Source: an uncultured Lachnospiraceae bacterium
GTDB lineage: Bacteria; Bacillota; Clostridia; Lachnospirales; Lachnospiraceae
Length of the DNA: 64,000 nucleotides
Direction: 5' to 3'
NCBI GenBank assembly: GCA_910585715.1
Contig: CAJUEX010000009.1
Span: forward strand, 1-64,000
Notes under the pieces: generated by a model
The model's input: only the letters and a program-made list of their open reading frames with translations
What the model was told of the DNA's origin: nothing
Database searches by the model: none
Shown: piece after piece, positions 52,087-58,838 of the stretch
How the letters are laid out: each line of letters starts with the position of its first letter
Position numbering within the stretch: the stretch's first letter is position 1
Position numbers and translations under genes: made by a program

Positions 52087-53223
52087 TTATTTTGCCGGCT
52101 TGTATGTATTTTTATATTTTGGATCCTTTAATACAGGTTTTTTTCCGGTTAGTTTGTAGGATGCCGCATTGGTGCCGGCTTCTTTGCCTAAAATATTCAG
52201 ACCCTTCTGAGTCAGATGGATGCCGTCTTCCTGATAATAGCCGGCTTTAAAGGAAGCAGCTTTTAAAGATACCAGGACAAAATCCTGATTGTTCCTGCAT
52301 AAGTCTGTTTGGGCCTTTACTATATCTTTATATAAGTCCGGGTCTTTGGCATAGCTGCCTATGCGGATTAAAAGGCATTTTTCTACGGGACAGGTTTTTT
52401 GCAGATTGCGAAACATCTGTGTAATTCTTTTTTTGTAGAAGCTCTGGCTTGTTCCGGCAAATCCGTCATTTTCCCCCTGCATGAAGACCAGATAGCAGTT
52501 TTCTACTTTCAGTCCTCTTGCTTTCAGTGCTTTTTGTGCCTGTTTTACTCTGGCGGCCACTTCTTTATAATGAATGGTGCTCCAGCTGACACAGCCGGAA
52601 CCGGTAACGGTGGCGCTGACAGCTACTACGGGAGTCTGGGTTTTTTGATAATATGCCTGCACAAAGGCAGTAACCATGGAACCGGTGCGAAGCCCGCTGT
52701 CGTTTAAGCTGTTTCTGTCCTGTCCCATACCAAATGGCTCTTTTAGCGGTGAAAGACTGCCGGCATGGGTAACAGTCCTGCTTTCATAACCGGCCCCCTC
52801 CGGAAGCTTGGGAATGCCGCTTAAACTGCCTCGTCCTGTCATATTGCTTTGTCCGGCAAAAACAATTAAATCTACAGTATCCCTAACCTTAATGCGGCAG
52901 CGGTAAGTTTTCTTGCCGCAGGAAGCGGTAATGACAGTAGTACCGGCTGATTTTGCCTTTACCTGACCGAAAGAGGAAACAGAGGCAATTTTTTTATTTT
53001 TGCTGGAAAACTTTACGGTTCCTCCGGCATTCTTCAATTTCAGTTCTACGGTTTCTCCTTTTAGAAGAGATTTTTTTGAATAATTTAAAGAAGGTCTTCC
53101 TGCTGCTTCTGCAACGGATATGTCTGCAGATATATCTGTAACTGCATTGCAAAATGAAAGCGGCGGAAATAAAAATAATGTGAATGCCCATAGAATCCAC
53201 AGGATTTTTCGATGTGTAGCCAT
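52087..53223 (-). CDS. Secreted SGNH/SASA-type esterase with Ig-like domain (copy B)
   Basis: 378 residues. Signal peptide (about 1-37), Big2-like domain (LNYSKKSLLKGETVELKL), then the esterase domain with IVFAGQSNMTGRG, VFMQGENDG and DGIHLTQKG. Same layout as copy A with about half of the residues equal by eye; a tandem duplication. Both end in a similar tail (KDPKYKNTYK / KDPRYNNTYR). Copy B is upstream in the operon and has AGGGGGTTCTT before its ATG. Confidence 0.85.
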   Translation of the reverse strand: MATHRKILWILWAFTLFLFPPLSFCNAVTDISADISVAEAAGRPSLNYSKKSLLKGETVELKLKNAGGTVKFSSKNKKIASVSSFGQVKAKSAGTTVITASCGKKTYRCRIKVRDTVDLIVFAGQSNMTGRGSLSGIPKLPEGAGYESRTVTHAGSLSPLKEPFGMGQDRNSLNDSGLRTGSMVTAFVQAYYQKTQTPVVAVSATVTGSGCVSWSTIHYKEVAARVKQAQKALKARGLKVENCYLVFMQGENDGFAGTSQSFYKKRITQMFRNLQKTCPVEKCLLIRIGSYAKDPDLYKDIVKAQTDLCRNNQDFVLVSLKAASFKAGYYQEDGIHLTQKGLNILGKEAGTNAASYKLTGKKPVLKDPKYKNTYKPAK

Positions 53224-53466
53224 AAGAACCCCCTGTATTGTATAATGGAATATATTTGTCTTCCAGTTTACTAGGACTAGGGAGGTTTTTCAACAAAAAT
53301 TGTATTAAATTGCGGAAAAAAGTAATAGTGTGGTGTTTTTTGAAAAAATATTAAGAAATGCAAAAGTTCCGCTTCCCGTTCTTTACAAATACAAAAGGAA
53401 CTTATATAATAAAGTAATACAAAAAAGTAATAAAAATTCAACAATTGAAGAATGAGAGGACAGGCT

Positions 53467-53952
53467 ATGAAAAAAACGAAAATACGCATAAAAAGAACAA
53501 TATCCCTTTTACTGACCCTTTCTCTGATTATAACCCTTTGGGGAGGGATGGGAACAGAAGCACAGGCGGCATCCGCCAATAAATACGGCACATATACAGG
53601 TTCTAAGCCGGACAAGTACAGCTATACTGGAAATACGGTGCATATTATGCCAAAGAAGGTATTTTATTCCAAATCCAACGGTAAGCTTTATTATTATGCT
53701 TATGTTTACAATAATACAGATAAGACTATATACGGAATGAAGGATTTGAAGATTACAGTCAGAACTTCTTCCAATAAAAGAATTGCTTCCAAGACATTTT
53801 ATAAAGGGAAAAAGAAAAAAATGACTATTAATCCCGGATCTTATAAGACGATTTGCTTTGTGTTTGAAAAGAAATACATCAAAAATAAAAAGTTTTATTT
53901 TGGCACTGCGAAAAAGCTAAGAACGCAGGCTGAGTTTGTTTATTACATTTAA
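53467..53952 (+). CDS. Small secreted protein, SLAP-like fold
   Basis: 161 residues from ATG 53467 (AGAGGA seven bases upstream). Signal peptide ending near AQAASA, then one domain of about 120 residues: VHIMPKKVFYSKSNGKLYYY, AYVYNNTDKTIYGMKDLKI, then KIKVNPG-like TINPGSYKTICF, recalling SLAP domains of Bacilli. Very Lys/Tyr-rich; could bind anionic wall polymers. ptsI begins 2 bases after its stop, perhaps sharing a transcript. Confidence 0.65.
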   Translation: MKKTKIRIKRTISLLLTLSLIITLWGGMGTEAQAASANKYGTYTGSKPDKYSYTGNTVHIMPKKVFYSKSNGKLYYYAYVYNNTDKTIYGMKDLKITVRTSSNKRIASKTFYKGKKKKMTINPGSYKTICFVFEKKYIKNKKFYFGTAKKLRTQAEFVYYI

Positions 53953-53954
53953 CT

Positions 53955-55577
53955 ATGAAGAAAGTAACTGGAACATCCATATTAAAGGGTATTGCAATCG
54001 GCAGGATTCTGTTTTATCAAAAAAGAGAGCAACAGATAAAACCTGTTAAGGTTACAGATGTCCGGACGGAAAAAAAACGGTATGAAGAAGCAAGGAAAAC
54101 AGCAGTCCTGCAATTGAAAGAACTGCAGAAAAAAGCGGAAAAAGAAGTGGGACCGATGGATGCCGGAGTATTTGAAGCCCATGCTGTAATGGTAGAGGAT
54201 GAAGATTATGCGGATTCTGTTTTAAAGATTATTGAAACACAGCAGGTAAATGCAGAATTTGCAGTGGCAATTACCGGAGACGACTTTTTTAAGATGTTTT
54301 CCGGGATGGATGATGACTTTTTTAAGGCACGGGCGGCAGATGTAAAGGATGTTTCTGAAAGGCTTATTGATATTCTGTCAGGGAAAGGAAATGCCGGAAA
54401 TCTGGTGAATGAGCCTGTTATTGTTGTGGCGGATGAGTTATCGCCCAGCGAAACTATTCAAATGGACAAAGGAAAGCTGCTTGGATTTGTGACGAGGCAG
54501 GGCTCCGCCAATTCCCATACGGCAATTCTGGCAAAGACCATGGACATTCCGGCGTTGATAGGAGTAGATATCAAAAAAGAGTGGAATGGCAAAACGGCAA
54601 TCATTGACGGATATTTGGGGAATTTGTATATTGAGCCGGATAAGGAAATATATAATCAAATGAGGGCTCATTTGGAAGAAGACCAAAAAGCCAAAGCATT
54701 GCTCCGGGAACTAAGAGGAAAAGAAGACGTAACGCTGGATGGAAAAAAGATAAAATTGTATGCAAATATTGGAAGTGTAAGTGATGTGGCAAGCGTGCTT
54801 GCCAATGATGCTGCCGGAATCGGGCTTTTTAGAAGCGAGTTTCTTTATCTGGAGGCAAAGGATTATCCAAGTGAGGAAAGCCAGTTTCAGGCATATAAAG
54901 CCGTAGCGGAAAATATGGCAGGCAAAGAAGTGATTATCAGGACACTGGACATTGGCGCTGATAAGCAGGCGGATTACTTTCAACTGGAAAGGGAAGAAAA
55001 TCCGGCAATGGGTTACCGGGCAATTCGCATATGTCTGGAGCAGCCGGAGATTTTTAAAACACAGCTTCGCGCATTGCTGAGGGCAAGTGCATTTGGAAAT
55101 ATTTCCATTATGTATCCAATGATTATCTCTGTGGAAGAGGTGCGTAAGATTAAGGGAATTGTAGAGTCGGTTAAGGCAGAACTGGATGCACAGGAAATTC
55201 CTTACGGGGAGTTTGAGCAGGGAATTATGATTGAAACTCCCGCTGCTGTTATGATTAGTGATTTATTGGCAGAAGAAGTGGACTTTTTCAGCATCGGAAC
55301 AAACGATTTAACGCAATATATATTGGCGATTGACCGTCAGAACAGAAAGCTGGATGGTATTTACGATTCTCATCATCCTGCAGTGCTTCGCATGATTCAG
55401 ATGACTGTTGAAAACGGCCATAAGCACGGTTGTCAGGTAGGCATCTGCGGAGAGCTTGCGGCTGACCCTGCATTGACAAGAACATTTCTTAAGATGGGAA
55501 TTGACGAGCTTTCCGTGCCTCCATCCCTTGTACTGCCTATTCGAAAGAATATACGGGAAATGGAGCTGGGGGAATGA
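53955..55577 (+). CDS. ptsI: Phosphoenolpyruvate-protein phosphotransferase (PTS enzyme I)
   Basis: 540 residues, slightly shorter than the usual 570. Phospho-His motif GSANSHTAILAKTMDIPAL, split as GSANSHTAILA and KTMDIPALIG, the PEP-binding FRSEFLYL, YPMIISVEEV, EQGIMIETPAAV, DFFSIGTNDLTQY and the catalytic Cys in VGICGELAAD. It moves phosphate from PEP to HPr for sugar uptake. No ptsH or sugar transporter is near. Follows a small secreted protein by 2 bases; decayed DNA follows. Confidence 0.95.
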   Translation: MKKVTGTSILKGIAIGRILFYQKREQQIKPVKVTDVRTEKKRYEEARKTAVLQLKELQKKAEKEVGPMDAGVFEAHAVMVEDEDYADSVLKIIETQQVNAEFAVAITGDDFFKMFSGMDDDFFKARAADVKDVSERLIDILSGKGNAGNLVNEPVIVVADELSPSETIQMDKGKLLGFVTRQGSANSHTAILAKTMDIPALIGVDIKKEWNGKTAIIDGYLGNLYIEPDKEIYNQMRAHLEEDQKAKALLRELRGKEDVTLDGKKIKLYANIGSVSDVASVLANDAAGIGLFRSEFLYLEAKDYPSEESQFQAYKAVAENMAGKEVIIRTLDIGADKQADYFQLEREENPAMGYRAIRICLEQPEIFKTQLRALLRASAFGNISIMYPMIISVEEVRKIKGIVESVKAELDAQEIPYGEFEQGIMIETPAAVMISDLLAEEVDFFSIGTNDLTQYILAIDRQNRKLDGIYDSHHPAVLRMIQMTVENGHKHGCQVGICGELAADPALTRTFLKMGIDELSVPPSLVLPIRKNIREMELGE

Positions 55578-55685
55578 ACCGGATCGGGAAGGAAAGAAAA
55601 TAGGCAAGGTGGCATACCACAATACAAGGGAAATATTTGAGAATGGTAGGATAATCAATTTTACAGGTGATTTTTTTAATCGTAC

Positions 55686-55848
55686 TTACTGCCAAGTAAT
55701 TTAATTTTTTATCTGCCTGCTCTCATGATTCATATGATAGTCTTCACGATAAATCAGTTGGGAAACAGGAACGATTTCATAACTTTGTTCCTTTAAATTT
55801 GTAATCATGGAATCTACACCATAGTCCTTCCAGTCTAGACTATCCACA
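55686..55848 (-). pseudogene. Deleted copy of the polysaccharide deacetylase 3' end
   Basis: Nearly the same DNA as 57644-57768 joined to about 57866-57903, with about 96 bp missing between. On the minus strand it reads VDSLDWKDYGVDS followed by MITNLKEQSYEIVPVSQL and REDYHMNHESRQIKN, the end of the gene at 57659. No upstream coding part exists, so it is a fragment. Together with the intact gene it forms direct repeats flanking 1.8 kb. Confidence 0.85.
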
Positions 55849-55922
55849 CACGTTATAAAAATAAAGTAGTCGAAGAATTTATTTCTTTGGCTATTTTTTG
55901 TTAAATTAGTGGAGGACAAGCT

Positions 55923-56194
55923 ATGGCTAAGAATAAGAGAGAACTAAAAAGTATTCAGAAAACAATACAGCCTCCATTCAGGGGAAAGTTAAAAAGAAAC
56001 ATAATAAAAATTCTGTAGCAGGAGAAAATGAGTATTCTGCAATTTCTTTGGAAAATATGTATTTGTGGGAAAAAGAAATGGAATATACAGAAGAGAACCG
56101 GCAGGATATGATTAAAACAGGGCTCCGCTACATGAAGATAGTTGCAGATAAGGAATTTGCATATACAGCATATACATATGCAAAAAGAGTATGA
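55923..56194 (+). pseudogene. Frameshifted small gene
   Basis: ATG 55923 has GGAGGACAAGCT upstream and reads MAKNKRELKSIQKTIQPPF before stopping at 56018. The frame two bases on stays open to 56194 with a protein-like sequence (GENEYSAISLENMYLW, YTEENRQDMIKTGLRYMK, DKEFAYTAYTYAKRV). Shift lies between about 55980 and 56010. No family recognised; looks like a small mobile-element or phage-type gene in decay. Confidence 0.5.
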
Positions 56195-56251
56195 AACGGA
56201 ATACTTCCTGAAGGAAAGCATTTAGGATGGGGACCATGTACTATACTTTTC

Positions 56252-56317
56252 ATGTCGATTAGTATAGTTGCCTGCTATATTTGCCAATGGTTAGACGGAA
56301 AGAACGACAATAGTTAG
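56252..56317 (+). CDS. Small membrane peptide, 'WLDG' type, copy 1 (possibly degenerate)
   Basis: 21 codons from ATG 56252: MSISIVACYICQWLDGKNDN and a final Ser. The C-terminal CxWLDGxxD pattern and the downstream DNA (terminator, antisense promoter) match copy 2 at 56614, but the N-terminal part is shorter and no ribosome site is visible, so it may be inactive. Confidence 0.45.
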   Translation: MSISIVACYICQWLDGKNDNS

Positions 56318-56347
56318 CCTTGGTCTGCTCAACCGTAAAAAGGAGAA

Positions 56348-56386
56348 GAAAACCCAGAGGGTGCCACCTCTGGGTTTTCGTTTTGC
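56348..56386 (+). terminator. Terminator of peptide copy 1
   Basis: GAAAACCCAGAGG (56348-56360) pairs with CCTCTGGGTTTTC (56367-56379), then GTTTTG. Confidence 0.85.
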
Positions 56387-56422
56387 CCACACTTTGTATG
56401 ATGGCATCATTTTCCTAGGCGT

Positions 56423-56451
56423 AGTATAGCATATGCCCACGAGAAAATCAG
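56423..56451 (-). promoter_or_regulatory. Antisense promoter facing peptide copy 1
   Basis: Minus strand CTGATT (56446-56451), 17-bp spacer, TATACT (56423-56428). Would make an RNA opposing the end of copy 1. Confidence 0.6.
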
Positions 56452-56536
56452 TTATTCCTGTTTTTTGCATAACTTATGTATGAGATTAATGCGAGGAAAA
56501 ATGAAAAGGCGAGGGAAGAGTTTCTTCCGGAATGGA

Positions 56537-56565
56537 TTGTGACTGTCGAAATATTTTGATATAAT
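56537..56565 (+). promoter_or_regulatory. Promoter of peptide copy 2
   Basis: TTGTGA (56537-56542), 17-bp spacer, TATAAT (56560-56565), about 50 bases before the peptide. Confidence 0.7.
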
Positions 56566-56613
56566 ACAGTTGTTGTCGCACCCAATCTGGCAACAGAAAG
56601 GGGGTGTGTCATT

Positions 56614-56709
56614 TTGGAAATCATTATATCTTTTCTTGTTTCCGTTGTGGCAAGTATGGTTGGCTACTATGTTTGCAAATGGTTAGACGGAAATGACAGC
56701 GACAATTAG
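56614..56709 (+). CDS. Type I toxin-like small membrane peptide, 'WLDG' type, copy 2
   Basis: 31 residues from TTG 56614 (GGGGGTG about eight bases upstream): LEIIISFLVSVVASMVGYYV then CKWLDGNDSDN. A single hydrophobic helix and a short polar tail. It has its own promoter, a strong terminator, and a near-consensus antisense promoter beyond it, the arrangement of type I toxin-antitoxin loci. The peptide family is one I recognise only as a recurring small membrane peptide of Firmicutes. Confidence 0.7.
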   Translation: MEIIISFLVSVVASMVGYYVCKWLDGNDSDN

Positions 56710-56741
56710 CCTGACGGATGCTCTACCGTACAAAATGAGAA

Positions 56742-56780
56742 GAATCCCCAGTAGCGGCCACTACTGGGGATTCGTTTTGT
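56742..56780 (+). terminator. Terminator of peptide copy 2
   Basis: GAATCCCCAGTAG (56742-56754) pairs with CTACTGGGGATTC (56761-56773), then GTTTTG. Confidence 0.85.
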
Positions 56781-56818
56781 GTGTCATTTGGACACTACAT
56801 CTTTTCTTAGCTGATGCT

Positions 56819-56847
56819 ATTATAACATATGCACTCAGCTAAATCAA
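56819..56847 (-). promoter_or_regulatory. Antisense promoter facing peptide copy 2
   Basis: Minus strand TTGATT (56842-56847), 17-bp spacer, TATAAT (56819-56824). The stretch 56848-57284 beyond it holds no gene I can support, only AT-rich DNA with a small GGGAC/GTCCC hairpin near 56931. Confidence 0.7.
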
Positions 56848-57284
56848 GTATTCCTGCTTTTTACCAAACTATACCAAATTATAGCAAAATTATAATAGAT
56901 ATCATATAGAGGTTTTTTGTCGGGGTCAAGGGACAGAAAGTCCCTGTCCTTGGCAAGCGTGGAAATTGCCAATGTTTATATGCTTACAAATACTTTGTAA
57001 TACAAAAACACAAAAATGCAAAATTCAGGCTAATAAATAAATTACAAACTGCATATTAAAACTAATTGGACAGTGTATTATAATAAAAAGGAAGGAAACA
57101 TATTTGGCATCAAATTCCTTTCCGTTGAACAGAACTGGTATTTTTGCAGGGAGGAGAGAGAAAACAAAGATGTGTAAAACAATTAGTATCATCAACAACA
57201 ATTTTATATATCAAAAAAGAACATTTTATTGAGGCATATGATAGGCACTCTTTTTATTTCCAAATTTGAAAGGAGGAAATATAA

Positions 57285-57383
57285 ATGCAATACATTACAT
57301 ATGATGGTTTGATTCAAATTAGTACATTTGTTGTGATTTTAATCGGACTTGTTTACACAATATATAATAAAGGGAAAAAATAA
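57285..57383 (+). CDS. Small membrane peptide, holin-like toxin type 3
   Basis: 32 residues, ATG after AAAGGAGGAAATATAA: MQYITYDGLIQISTFVVILI then GLVYTIYNKGKK. Helix plus basic tail as in holin-like toxins, but the ending differs from the two at 36 kb. A long hairpin at 57454 would end its messenger. No antisense promoter was obvious. Confidence 0.65.
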   Translation: MQYITYDGLIQISTFVVILIGLVYTIYNKGKK

Positions 57384-57453
57384 GCTGTCATTTAAAACTG
57401 CTATAGAGTATCTCTATTTAGTGATAAAAGTAAAAAAAGGAGGGCTCTAGATG

Positions 57454-57508
57454 AAGTGAATCCCTTTCGTTAGACTTTCATTTTTGTCTAATAAAAAGGG
57501 ATTCACTT
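57454..57508. terminator. Nested hairpin after small peptide 3
   Basis: Outer arms AAGTGAATCCCTTT (57454-57467) and AAAGGGATTCACTT (57495-57508) are perfect; inner TTAGAC/GTCTAA (57470-57475, 57486-57491). Can terminate in either direction. Confidence 0.75.
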
Positions 57509-57658
57509 GACTGCAAAGATAAGATGATTATTTTAGCCTGATTAATTTGCAAGGAGGTACAACTTAGTACCACTTACCTTTAAAGGCATTTTAGTACATA
57601 TAAGTGAAAAAAACAATTAGTTTAAGGGGAAAATTATATAAAGTTACTGCCAGGTAAT

Positions 57659-58450
57659 TTAATTTTTTATCTGCCTTCCCTCATGATTCATATGATAATC
57701 CTCCCGATAAATCAGTTGGGAAACAGGAACGATTTCATAACCCTGTTCTTTTAAATTAGTAATCATGGCATCCAAAGCCTGAGCAGTATACTTGGCGCCG
57801 TTGTGGCAGAGGATGATACTGCCGTTGCCTAAATGCTTATGCTGGGTGACGGTTTTTATAATAGAATCAACACCATAATCCTTCCAGTCCAGACTATCCA
57901 CATCCCATTGTATTGTATAATAATTACATGCCTTTGCATTGGTTATGACATGATTGTCATAGTCTCCGTAAGGAGGACGGAACAGGAACATATCATATCC
58001 CGTCAGTTCCTTTACTTTGTTATGTACCTGCATCAGTTCATCCTGACATTGCTCATCACTTAGCTGGGACATATTTTTATGGTTTTCACTGTGGTTTCCC
58101 AGGTCGTGTCCAGCGGCAAGAATTGCCTTCACATCCTCCGGATAGGATTCCACCCAGCCTCCGGTCATAAAAAATGTTACGTGTACATTATGTTTTTTTA
58201 GTATTTCCAAAATAGTGGCAGTATCTTCATTTCCCCAAGCCGCATCGAAGCTCAGGGCTATTTTTTTTTCATCCGTTTCCACACAATAAACAGGAAGTTC
58301 TCTGCCATCCACACTATTGCTCACCGTTACGTTTTCAGAAGCATATTTGCCGATTGCCAGTGCCAGAAACAACATACCAAACCAAAAGAAACCGGATTTT
58401 ACAAATTTCTTCAGGGTTTGAAAGAAATTTTCTTTTCCCATAAAATTCAC
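57659..58450 (-). CDS. Polysaccharide deacetylase (CE4), membrane anchored
   Basis: 263 residues; GTG 58450 with AGGA upstream (ATG 58441 is the alternative). One membrane helix (about 20-37), then a NodB domain: motif 1 ALSFDAAWGNEDT, motif 2 HDLGNHSENH, motif 3 RPPYGDYD, motif 4 DVDSLDWKDYG and motif 5 ILCHNG. The FDAAWGNEDT form is typical of the PdaB-like clostridial group. It removes acetyl groups from peptidoglycan or another cell-surface glycan. A broken copy of its 3' end lies at 55686. Confidence 0.92.
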   Translation of the reverse strand: MNFMGKENFFQTLKKFVKSGFFWFGMLFLALAIGKYASENVTVSNSVDGRELPVYCVETDEKKIALSFDAAWGNEDTATILEILKKHNVHVTFFMTGGWVESYPEDVKAILAAGHDLGNHSENHKNMSQLSDEQCQDELMQVHNKVKELTGYDMFLFRPPYGDYDNHVITNAKACNYYTIQWDVDSLDWKDYGVDSIIKTVTQHKHLGNGSIILCHNGAKYTAQALDAMITNLKEQGYEIVPVSQLIYREDYHMNHEGRQIKN

Positions 58451-58838
58451 CGTATATATCCTATTGCCATAATATATGACAGAAACGGCTTTTCCTATTC
58501 CCAGTACTTTATTGACATATTATAACATAAGATAAATACAATGGAAATTTGGACATGACATAATTGTCAATGGATAAAAATTAGTAAATTTTCACAAAAA
58601 AAATTAAACATTTTAACGAAGGCTGGACAAGTAAAAAACGAAATGTTACAATACAATTCCTTTCCAAGACGTGATATGTTCTATCACAATTTCCCAAATG
58701 CAGACAAAAAATACAAAGAAAAGGGGTGATATCAAGCATCAGAAAAGATGGGGGGACCAGACCATGCAGAATAGGCCAAAATGGCAATGATATTGCCCCT
58801 TGGCAGCAAAGACAAATCATAAAAAAGAGAGGAAGAAT
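58451..58838. other. Divergent intergenic region
   Basis: 388 bases between the deacetylase and the Ig-repeat protein. On the minus strand a TATAAT near 58519-58524 probably serves the deacetylase. I see no gene, RNA fold or repeat of note. Confidence 0.5.

Noticed and set aside
57171-57232. 16-codon ORF after GGGAGGAGAG, possible leader peptide
   Set aside because: Spacing is long, composition is not membrane-like and it leads to no attenuator I can see.
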